Origin: an uncultured Clostridia bacterium
GTDB lineage: Bacteria; Bacillota; Clostridia; Christensenellales; Borkfalkiaceae
Assembly (NCBI GenBank): GCA_934249265.1
Contig: CAKQKQ010000095.1
Coordinates: 1-6,243, forward strand
DNA: 6,243 nucleotides
Direction of reading: 5' to 3'
Within the stretch, counting starts at the first letter, position 1, and every line of letters starts with the position of its first letter. Shown here piece by piece: positions 1 through 5,661 of the stretch. Made by a program: the position numbers and the translations under genes. The notes below the pieces were generated by a model, which had not been told where the DNA came from, did not search any database, and worked only from the letters and a program-made list of their open reading frames with translations.

Positions 1-158
1 TTTGTGGACATAACGAGTTTTTTCGTCTCTTTGCCCGTGTACACGGCAAAAACAACCTCGTCGTTATTTGGTTGATTTATCTTATTGACTTTGCCGCCGA
101 TAAGCGTTGTATTAAGTTCCGAAATAATCGCTTTAAGCGTAAATGCGTCTTGTGGCAT
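1..158 (-). CDS. rqcH: RqcH / NFACT-family ribosome quality-control protein, N-terminal part (cut by window edge)
   Basis: Read leftward from ATG at 158, the first 52 codons start MPQDAFTLKAIISELNTTLI and continue GGKVNKINQPNNDEVVF. This matches the start of the NFACT-N domain of RqcH (also called fibronectin-binding protein A or Rqc2 homologue): an N-terminal helix, then the GG(K/R)xxKIxQP turn at residues 21-30, then strands running into KLVMST. The family binds 50S subunits that still carry peptidyl-tRNA after ribosome splitting and recruits tRNA-Ala, so that C-terminal alanine tails are added to the stalled chain. In Bacillus these tails are recognised by ClpXP. An AGAGG ribosome binding site lies 5 nt upstream (plus-strand 164-168). 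The gene is divergent from tig across a 465-bp gap. The coiled-coil and NFACT-R parts lie outside the window. The family call is firm; whether the full protein is intact cannot be seen. Confidence 0.85.
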   Translation of the reverse strand, partial: MPQDAFTLKAIISELNTTLIGGKVNKINQPNNDEVVFAVYTGKETKKLVMST

Positions 159-188
159 GGTTACCTCTAAAAGAAAAAACAAAATTTT

Positions 189-204
189 GCGTATTCAAAT
201 ACGC
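189..204 (-). other. Small hairpin followed by a U-rich run just ahead of rqcH
   Basis: GCGTAT (189-194) pairs with ATACGC (199-204) around a 4-nt loop. In the leftward transcript it is followed by AAAATTTTG and then by TTTTTTCTTTT, immediately before the rqcH ribosome binding site. A 6-bp stem with a delayed U-run is a weak terminator at best. It could act as an attenuator in the long leader, or it may simply be a symmetric variant of the repeat unit. Confidence 0.25.
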
Positions 205-338
205 CGAACGTGTTTTAAATTGCATTGAAAGTATTTTCAAATTGCGTCAAATATTTTTTAATAAGTCGAACACAATTTTATTTGCATTGAAAACGTTTTT
301 AAATGCGCCGCCCGCATATTTAAACGCGTATTTAATTG

Positions 339-360
339 CAACGCACGAGTACAACGCACG
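339..360. repeat. Short direct repeat CAACGCACG x2 inside the array
   Basis: CAACGCACG occurs at 339-347 and again at 352-360, separated by AGTA. This GC-richer pair sits exactly where the 21-bp ladder loses phase (between the cores at 322 and 368). It may mark a local duplication or an insertion within the array. No function is evident. Confidence 0.5.
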
Positions 361-494
361 CAATTTTAAATAGGTCAACACGATTTTAAATTGTTTCACA
401 CGAGTTTTAAATAGGTCAAACATATTTTCAAATAAGTCAAAAACGTTTACAAATATGCCGAAATCGGTCTTAAACGTGCCGAAACGACGGTTTT

Positions 495-523
495 ATTATA
501 TAATAAATCAAAATATTTGTAAA
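495..523 (-). promoter_or_regulatory. SigmaA-type promoter for rqcH, leftward
   Basis: On the minus strand, TTTACA (plus 518-523) is followed after exactly 17 bp by a perfect TATAAT (plus 495-500). Transcription would start near 488, giving a leader of about 330 nt that includes essentially the whole 21-bp array before the rqcH start at 158. I found no comparably good promoter closer to rqcH. The -10 box lies within a 14-bp palindrome (493-506), so the opposite strand also reads TATAAT (499-504), but without a fitting -35. Confidence 0.6.
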
Positions 524-539
524 TTGTTTGCGTATTGAT

Positions 540-568
540 TTGCAATATTTATAAAGATATGGTAAAAT
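540..568 (+). promoter_or_regulatory. SigmaA-type promoter for the tig-clpP-clpX operon
   Basis: TTGCAA (540-545), a 17-bp spacer and TAAAAT (563-568), with an extended -10 TG at 560-561. The predicted start is near 575, which gives a leader of about 49 nt. Its -35 is back to back with the leftward rqcH promoter: the two -35 boxes are separated by 16 bp (524-539). No CIRCE inverted repeat and no canonical CtsR tandem heptad is seen at the promoter itself. Confidence 0.6.
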
Positions 569-623
569 ATTTTGGCAATTAAAGACGATTGATTAAATTG
601 TTGATTTTATTTAGGAGAGAGTT

Positions 624-1910
624 ATGAAGTACACTTACAAAAACGTGGAAAACAGCAAAGTCAAAATCGAAATCACTTTGACGGAAAAAGAATGGAAAGA
701 AGCGCAAGAAAAAGCATACCAAAAGACCAAGGGCAGATACAACGTCCAAGGTTTTAGAAAAGGACACGTTCCGATGAATATGCTTATCAAACTCTACGGA
801 GAAGGAGTATTCTTTGAAGAGGCTATAAATATCGCTTTACCCGAGTATTATTATCAAGTACTCGATAAAGAGCCGACTATCGAGGCTATCGACAGACCCG
901 AAGTGGATATCGGCAAAATTACGCCGACTAAACTTGTGCTTATCGCAACCGTACCCGTTAAGCCCGAAGTAAAAATCGGACAATATAAAGGTATAAAGGT
1001 TGAAAAAGTTGAGTATAATGTTAGCGACGAAGATTTGGAAAACGAAGTAAAGAAACTTCTTGAAAGAAATTCGAGAGAAGTCGAAGTAACCGACAGACCC
1101 GCGGGCAGCGGCGATATCACGGTAATCGATTACAGCGGCAGCGTTGACGGCGTTAAGTTTGACGGCGGCACGGCTCAAAATCAAACTCTCGTACTCGGCA
1201 GCGGCGCGTTTATCCCCGGTTTTGAAGAACAAGTCGTCGGCATGAATATCGGCGAAGAAAAGGACATTACCGTTAAATTCCCCGACGATTATCACGCAGA
1301 AAACCTCAAGGGTAAAGAGGCTGTATTTACCGTAAAACTTCACGAAATCAAAATTAAAGAACTTCCCGAACTCAACGACGAGTTTATAAAGGACGCAACG
1401 GGCGAGGAATCCGTCGACGCTTACAAGGCTTCTACAATGGCTAAACTTAAAGAGGCAAACGAGAAAAAGGCAGAGACCGAAACCGAAAACAAACTTTTGG
1501 ACGCAATTTGCGCAACTGCGGAAGTTGAAATTCCCGAAGTGCTTGTTGAAAGACAAATCGACGCTTTTGTACAAGATATGGAATACAGAATGATGTATTC
1601 GGGACTTCGCCTCGAAGATTACCTTAAATACGTAGGCAAGACTATGGAAGAGTACAGACAAGGCTTTAAGGAACAAGCGACGAAGCAAGTTAAGTCTCAA
1701 CTTGTAATCGACAAGATTATCAGAGACGAAAACATCGCCGCAACCGAAGAAGAAATCGACGCTCAACTTGAAAAGATGGCGTCCGATGCGGGTAAAACTC
1801 TTGCAGAATACAAAGAAAAACTCGACGACAGACAAAAAGATTACGTTGAAAACAACGTTATTATCGAAAAATTATTCAAATTCTTAAAAGAAAACAACGA
1901 AATAGCATAA
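624..1910 (+). CDS. tig: Trigger factor (ribosome-associated chaperone and peptidyl-prolyl isomerase)
   Basis: The 428-residue product has the standard length and three-domain order. The N-terminal ribosome-binding domain carries the signature GFRKGHVP at residues 43-50, which docks on ribosomal protein L23 near the exit tunnel. The FKBP-like isomerase domain spans about 155-242, with GSGAFIPGFEEQVVGM at 192-207. The helical C-terminal chaperone arms run from about 248 to the end, rich in Lys and Glu and lacking cysteine except C296. The protein is cytosolic and binds nascent chains as they emerge. AGGAG at 613-617 lies 6 nt before ATG 624, which fixes the start. It is the first gene of the operon; clpP follows after 14 bp. 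All 16 Gln codons are CAA, and the 12 Pro codons are CCC (9) or CCG (3). Confidence 0.97.
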   Translation: MKYTYKNVENSKVKIEITLTEKEWKEAQEKAYQKTKGRYNVQGFRKGHVPMNMLIKLYGEGVFFEEAINIALPEYYYQVLDKEPTIEAIDRPEVDIGKITPTKLVLIATVPVKPEVKIGQYKGIKVEKVEYNVSDEDLENEVKKLLERNSREVEVTDRPAGSGDITVIDYSGSVDGVKFDGGTAQNQTLVLGSGAFIPGFEEQVVGMNIGEEKDITVKFPDDYHAENLKGKEAVFTVKLHEIKIKELPELNDEFIKDATGEESVDAYKASTMAKLKEANEKKAETETENKLLDAICATAEVEIPEVLVERQIDAFVQDMEYRMMYSGLRLEDYLKYVGKTMEEYRQGFKEQATKQVKSQLVIDKIIRDENIAATEEEIDAQLEKMASDAGKTLAEYKEKLDDRQKDYVENNVIIEKLFKFLKENNEIA

Positions 1911-1924
1911 AAACGGAGGGCTAA

Positions 1925-2518
1925 ATGGCACTTATACCAACGGTTATTGACAACGTTTCCGGTTCGGAAAGGGTTTACGACATATATTCGAGATTGCTTG
2001 AAAGCAGAATTATATTTTTGTCGGGCGAAATAAACGACGCTTTGGCGTCTACGGTAGTCGCTCAACTTATTTATCTCGAATCGGTAAATCCCGATAAAGA
2101 CATACAAATTTATATCAACAGTCCCGGCGGAAGCGTATCGGCGGGTTTTGCGATTTACGATACGATAAATTATATAAAATGCGACGTCATCACCGTATGC
2201 GTTGGTCTTGCCGCAAGCATGGGCGCGTTTTTGCTTTCGAGCGGAACGAAGGGTAAAAGATTTGCTCTTCCCAACAGCGAAATAATGATTCATCAACCGC
2301 TCGGCGGCGCGCAAGGTCAAGCAACCGATATAAGTATTCAAGCCAAGCAGATTCTCCGTATCAAGGACAATATCAACAAGATTTTGTCCGAAAACACGGG
2401 AAAACCCGTGGAAGTAATAGCAGCCGATACCGACAGAGATAATTATATGACCGCGCAAGAGGCGAAAGATTACGGACTTATCGACGCTATTTATTATAAA
2501 AGGAAAACGGAGGAATAA
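1925..2518 (+). CDS. clpP: ATP-dependent Clp protease proteolytic subunit ClpP
   Basis: A 197-residue serine protease that forms the double-heptamer chamber fed by ClpX (and ClpC where present). The catalytic triad is intact: Ser98 in GLAASMGAFL, His123 in MIHQPLGGAQGQ and Asp172 in TDRDN, the same numbering as Bacillus ClpP. The N-terminus MALIPTVID matches the usual propeptide and axial-loop start, and YINSPGGS at 63-70 is the oxyanion-hole region. GGAGG at 1915-1919 lies 5 nt before the ATG, within the 14-bp gap after tig. Its stop codon overlaps the clpX start. No catalytic residue is missing and the length is normal, so it should be active; it is not a ClpR-type inactive paralogue. Confidence 0.97.
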   Translation: MALIPTVIDNVSGSERVYDIYSRLLESRIIFLSGEINDALASTVVAQLIYLESVNPDKDIQIYINSPGGSVSAGFAIYDTINYIKCDVITVCVGLAASMGAFLLSSGTKGKRFALPNSEIMIHQPLGGAQGQATDISIQAKQILRIKDNINKILSENTGKPVEVIAADTDRDNYMTAQEAKDYGLIDAIYYKRKTEE

Positions 2519-3774
2519 TGGCAAACAACAACGAAAAATTATCCGGACTCAACTGTATATTTTGCGGTAAACCCAAAGAAATCGTCAACAAACTCATTGC
2601 AGGACCGAACGGCGTGCTTATTTGCGACGAATGTGTCGAAATGTGCAAAGAACTTTTAGACGAAGAATTGAGAGACGAAATAGACGGAGAGATAAACCTT
2701 TTAAAACCCGCGGAAATCAAAGCCGAACTCGATAAATATATCGTCGGGCAAGATAAGGCGAAAAAGGTGCTTTCCGTTGCCGTATACAACCACTACAAGC
2801 GCGTAAACCTCGCAAAAAACAAGCGTTTTAAAGACGACGATATGGACACCGAAATCGACAAAAGCAATATTTTGTTGTTAGGTCCTACGGGTTGCGGAAA
2901 AACCTTGCTTGCGCGTACGCTTGCAAAAATATTGAACGTGCCGTTTGCGGTGGCGGACGCAACTACGCTTACCGAAGCGGGTTACGTCGGCGAAGACGTT
3001 GAAAATATACTTTTGAAACTCATTCAAAATGCCGATTACGACATCGAAAAAGCAGAACGCGGCATTATTTATATAGACGAAATCGACAAAATCGCAAGAA
3101 AGAGCGAAAACGTATCCATCACTCGCGACGTATCGGGAGAGGGCGTGCAACAAGCACTTTTGAAAATCATCGAAAGCACTATTGCGTCCGTTCCTCCTCA
3201 AGGCGGCAGAAAGCACCCCCAACAAGAGTTGCTCCGCATAGACACGACGAACATTTTGTTTATATGCGGCGGCGCGTTTGTGGGACTCGATAAAATCATT
3301 GAAAAAAGGAAGAACGACGCGGGTCTCGGCTTCGGCGCGACGGTAAGGGAAAAAGGAGACGATTTCTCTAATTCTTATTTAGAGGATATTCAACCTCACG
3401 ACCTCACCAAATATGGACTTATTCCCGAATTCGTGGGCAGATTACCCATCGTAGTGGGTCTTTATCCGCTTGACGAAACCGCTCTCGTAAAAATAATGAC
3501 CGAGCCTAAAAACGCGATAATCAAGCAGTATAAAAAACTCGTGGGTATCGACAACGTAGAACTCGTCATTACCGACGACGCCGTTTCGGAAATCGCTAAA
3601 AAGGCGATGACGCTTAAAACGGGCGCAAGGGGACTTCGCACCATATTTGAAAACATAATGCTCGACAGTATGTACGATTTGCCGAGTATTTCCGGCGCAA
3701 ACAAACTCGTCATCGACGCGGACGCCGTAAAAGGTATAAAAAAGCCGCAAATCATCAAAGAAGAAATAGCGTAA
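2518..3774 (+). CDS. clpX: Clp protease ATP-binding subunit ClpX (AAA+ unfoldase)
   Basis: A 418-residue AAA+ unfoldase that recognises tagged substrates and threads them into ClpP. The N-terminal zinc-binding domain has Cys13, Cys16, Cys36 and Cys39. The AAA+ module has Walker A GPTGCGKT (122-129), the pore-1 loop GYVG (155-158), Walker B IIYIDE (183-188), the RKH pore element (231-233), an arginine in EFVGRLP (Arg308) and the sensor-2 GAR (369-371). The ClpP-docking tripeptide is LGF (270-272) rather than the more common IGF. Its ATG shares one base with the clpP stop (TAATG), and GGAGG at 2509-2513 lies inside the end of clpP, so translation is probably coupled. Strong terminator follows. 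No lon gene follows clpX, unlike in many Bacillota. Confidence 0.97.
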   Translation: MANNNEKLSGLNCIFCGKPKEIVNKLIAGPNGVLICDECVEMCKELLDEELRDEIDGEINLLKPAEIKAELDKYIVGQDKAKKVLSVAVYNHYKRVNLAKNKRFKDDDMDTEIDKSNILLLGPTGCGKTLLARTLAKILNVPFAVADATTLTEAGYVGEDVENILLKLIQNADYDIEKAERGIIYIDEIDKIARKSENVSITRDVSGEGVQQALLKIIESTIASVPPQGGRKHPQQELLRIDTTNILFICGGAFVGLDKIIEKRKNDAGLGFGATVREKGDDFSNSYLEDIQPHDLTKYGLIPEFVGRLPIVVGLYPLDETALVKIMTEPKNAIIKQYKKLVGIDNVELVITDDAVSEIAKKAMTLKTGARGLRTIFENIMLDSMYDLPSISGANKLVIDADAVKGIKKPQIIKEEIA

Positions 3775-3800
3775 CAAAAAACGCTAAACAGCAAAAAAAC

Positions 3801-3827
3801 AAAGGTCGCTTTTTCGGCGACCTTTTT
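3801..3827 (+). terminator. Intrinsic terminator after clpX
   Basis: A 9-bp perfect stem, AAAGGTCGC (3801-3809) with GCGACCTTT (3817-3825), has a 7-nt TTTTTCG loop and ends in a T5 run (3823-3827). It lies 26 bp after the clpX stop and closes the tig-clpP-clpX unit. The A-rich stretch upstream would give a U-rich tail to leftward transcripts as well, but no leftward gene is seen nearby. Confidence 0.9.
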
Positions 3828-3953
3828 ACATAACTTTTCGCTCGATAGAAAAATTTTAGGCGAAAAAACGGCAAAACGGCTTAATTTTAAGTAAAAGAAA
3901 TGAGAATATTTGACGAAAATTTCTTTTTATGCGGCTATAAAAGTGTAATTAAC

Positions 3954-3982
3954 TTTACAATTAATTATAATTATTATATAAT
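3954..3982 (+). promoter_or_regulatory. SigmaA-type promoter for proS
   Basis: TTTACA (3954-3959), a 17-bp spacer and a perfect TATAAT (3977-3982). This is the same box pair as the leftward rqcH promoter. The -10 sits in the same 14-bp palindrome TTATTATATAATAA (3971-3984). Transcription would start near 3989, giving a leader of about 140 nt. The DNA between the clpX terminator and this promoter (3828-3953) is AT-rich and I see no gene in it. Confidence 0.7.
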
Positions 3983-4001
3983 AATGTAAAAAAATAAGAA
4001 T

Positions 4002-4083
4002 ACCGTTTTGTTTTTATGTGTTTGTTTTTGCGTAAAGTGAACGCTAAAAACGAATAAAATTAATAAAAACGAATAAAAACGGT
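4002..4083 (+). other. Possible structured 5' leader of proS
   Basis: Within the predicted leader, GTTTTTGCGT (4024-4033) can pair with ACGCTAAAAAC (4041-4051) through 10 base pairs with one bulged U, around a 7-nt AAAGTGA loop. ACCGTTTT (4002-4009) is exactly complementary to AAAACGGT (4076-4083) and would enclose it. No T-box sequence (AGGGTGGNACCGCG) is present, so this is not a standard tRNA-sensing T-box. The helices are A-U rich and such pairings can arise by chance here. Confidence 0.3.
4046..4078. repeat. 14-bp direct repeat in the proS leader
   Basis: AAAAACGAATAAAA occurs at 4046-4059 and exactly again at 4065-4078, a 19-bp step, with a third partial AAAAAC at 4075-4080. It lies between the predicted start of transcription and the proS ribosome binding site. 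It may be simple slippage in AT-rich DNA; a regulatory role is only a guess. Confidence 0.6.
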
Positions 4084-4128
4084 TTTTCTCACAAAATAAG
4101 ATAAAAATTTAACGTTAAGAGGTGCGTT

Positions 4129-5559
4129 ATGGCAGATGAAAAACAATTTGTAAAAGACATTGCGGACATTAATACCGATTTCACGCAATGGTATACCGAC
4201 GTAATTAAAAAGACCGAACTCGTTGATTACGGTCCGGTTAAAGGTACTATGGTTATCCGTCCTTACGGCTATGCTATTTGGGAGAATATTCAAGCGGAAC
4301 TCAACAAGCGTTTTAAGGCTCAAGGCGTAAAAAACGCATATTTCCCCATGTTTATACCCATGAGTTATTTAAACAGAGAGGCAGAGCATGTCGAGGGATT
4401 TGCTCCCGAAGTTGCGGTTGTTACGCATGCCGGCGGTGCAGAACTTGCCGAACCGCTCGTTGTTCGTCCCACAAGCGAGACGATTATTTGCGAAATGTTT
4501 TCAAAATGGTTGAAGTCTTATAGAGACCTTCCCATTTGCATAAACCAATGGGCAAACGTCGTTCGTTGGGAAAAAACCACGAGACCATTTTTAAGAACGA
4601 GCGAATTTTTGTGGCAAGAAGGTCACACCGTCCACGCAACGCAAGAAGAAGCGGAAGAAATGACCAAGCGCATGCTTAACGTTTATAAAGAATTTGCCGA
4701 AGAAGCAATGGCAATGCCCGTACTTACGGGTAGAAAGACCGAAAAAGAAAAATTTGCGGGCGCGGTCGCTACATACGGCATGGAAGCGATGATGATCGAC
4801 GGAAAGAGCCTTCAAGCGGGAACGAGCCACTTCCTCGGTCAAAATTTCGCAAAGTCGTTTAATATGAAATTTCTCGATAAAGACAGCACATTAAAATACG
4901 GCTGGTCTACGTCGTGGGGCGTATCCACAAGACTTATCGGCGCGCTTATAATGGCGCACGGCGACCAAAGAGGACTCGTTCTTCCTCCCGTGCTTGCGCC
5001 TATTCAAGTAATAGTTATACCCGTTGCAAAACACAAAGAAGGCGTCGTGGAAAAGGCGACCGAAGTATGCAACGAACTTGTAAAACTCGGCATTAGGGCA
5101 GAAATGGACAACAGAGACATGAGTCCCGGCTGGAAGTTTAACGAGTGGGAAATGAAGGGCGTACCCGTAAGAATAGAGGTTGGTCCGAGAGATATGGAAA
5201 AGGGCGTATACGTTCTTTCCAGAAGAGATACTTTGGAAAAACAAGAACACGCTTTGGGCGATTATGCGTTTATTACTTCGCTTCTCGACGAAATTCAAAA
5301 GAATATGCTTGAAAAGTCGAGAGAAAACATGAACGCGAGAATCACTTACGCCGACAGCGTAGACGGCATTTTGCAAGCGGTTGAAAACAAGATGTTCGTA
5401 AAAGCACCTTGGTGCGGTTGCAGAGAATGTGAAGACGCAATCAAGGACAAAACCGCCGCTTCGGCAAGAGTAATCGCCGAGGACAGTGCAGATGGCAAAA
5501 CTTGCGCCGTTTGCGGCAAAAAAGCAGAAAAGATAGTATATTTCGCAAGAGCGTACTAA
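4129..5559 (+). CDS. proS: Prolyl-tRNA synthetase, archaeal/eukaryotic type (ProS type 3)
   Basis: A 476-residue cytosolic class II synthetase that charges tRNA-Pro with proline. Motif 1 lies around GTMVIRPYG (39-47), RPTSE at 113-117, motif 2 at 143-167 (NVVRWE...TRPFLRTSEFLWQEGHT), and motif 3 at 264-279 (GVSTRLIGALIMAHGD). The anticodon-binding domain follows from about 290. The C-terminal zinc domain keeps Cys429, Cys434, Cys459 and Cys462, with an extra Cys431, and the chain ends in the family's terminal tyrosine (RAY). The roughly 180-residue INS editing domain of the long bacterial form is absent, so Ala-tRNA-Pro clearance would need a separate enzyme. AGAGG (4118-4122) lies 6 nt before the ATG. 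The gene has its own promoter, upstream terminator and tandem stops (TAATAATAG). Confidence 0.96.
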   Translation: MADEKQFVKDIADINTDFTQWYTDVIKKTELVDYGPVKGTMVIRPYGYAIWENIQAELNKRFKAQGVKNAYFPMFIPMSYLNREAEHVEGFAPEVAVVTHAGGAELAEPLVVRPTSETIICEMFSKWLKSYRDLPICINQWANVVRWEKTTRPFLRTSEFLWQEGHTVHATQEEAEEMTKRMLNVYKEFAEEAMAMPVLTGRKTEKEKFAGAVATYGMEAMMIDGKSLQAGTSHFLGQNFAKSFNMKFLDKDSTLKYGWSTSWGVSTRLIGALIMAHGDQRGLVLPPVLAPIQVIVIPVAKHKEGVVEKATEVCNELVKLGIRAEMDNRDMSPGWKFNEWEMKGVPVRIEVGPRDMEKGVYVLSRRDTLEKQEHALGDYAFITSLLDEIQKNMLEKSRENMNARITYADSVDGILQAVENKMFVKAPWCGCRECEDAIKDKTAASARVIAEDSADGKTCAVCGKKAEKIVYFARAY

Positions 5560-5611
5560 TAATAGAAAGTATTAACAAATTTTTAATAAAATCGAGCAAA
5601 AACGAGAAATC

Positions 5612-5640
5612 GCGCAAAAAGCCTTTAAAAGGTCATGCGC
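5612..5640 (+). other. Imperfect hairpin between proS and the CPBP gene
   Basis: GCGCA (5612-5616) pairs with TGCGC (5636-5640), with an inner CCTT (5622-5625) / AAGG (5629-5632) helix. There is no T-run afterwards, so it is not a standard terminator. ProS transcripts may therefore read through into the CPBP gene. I found no convincing promoter in the rest of the 102-bp gap (5560-5661). Confidence 0.25.
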
Positions 5641-5661
5641 AAAAGCGTTAAGGGTGGTAAA

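Larger units (their letters stand above)
189..484. repeat. Degenerate tandem array, ~21-bp period, about 14 units, between rqcH and tig
   Basis: On the plus strand the unit is roughly TTTTAAAT followed by an R-GTCAA or GCCGAA element, then C-A/G-C. AAAT or AAAC cores begin at 197, 217, 239, 280 (as ATT), 301, 322, 368, 388, 409, 430, 451 and 472, with a TAAT at 259. Steps are 20-22 bp except for one stretch (322-368) that is about 4 bp longer than two units. The 15-mer TTTTAAATAGGTCAA occurs exactly twice (364-378 and 405-419), two units apart. The period equals two turns of B-DNA, so AT tracts and the GTCAA elements fall on the same helix face. Unlike CRISPR, there are no conserved repeats with unique spacers. 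The function is unknown. It may be a bent-DNA or multi-site protein-binding region, and it may be transcribed in the rqcH leader. Confidence 0.75.

Noticed and set aside
143..373. A 76-codon plus-strand open frame over the left part of the repeat array
   Set aside because: It overlaps the divergent rqcH start and has no ribosome binding site. Its loose seven-residue periodicity is what a 21-bp DNA repeat produces when translated. Unit lengths of 20-22 bp do not preserve a frame across the array.
189..484. CRISPR array
   Set aside because: Units are about 21 bp with no separate unique spacers, sequence is highly variable from unit to unit, and no cas genes are nearby.
837..1835. A 332-codon minus-strand open frame antisense to tig
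   Set aside because: It lies entirely inside a certain gene, has no recognisable domain and is Phe/Val-rich, as expected from reading reversed GAA, AAC and GAC codons. The codon bias of tig removes antisense stops.
3910..3941. Second promoter TTGACG (3910-3915) with TATAAA (3936-3941) upstream of proS
   Set aside because: The spacer is 20 bp, too long for efficient sigmaA use, and a near-consensus promoter lies just downstream.
3989..4128. T-box riboswitch controlling proS
   Set aside because: The conserved T-box bulge sequence and a following terminator are absent, and the leader is shorter than usual for a T-box.
4891..5376. A 161-codon minus-strand open frame inside proS
   Set aside because: Same codon-bias effect. 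It is antisense to conserved synthetase motifs and no ribosome binding site or family match is evident.
5570..5588. Terminator just after proS (TATTAA/TTAATA pairing)
   Set aside because: The stem is only A-U pairs with no GC and no proper U-tract; it is unlikely to stop transcription.
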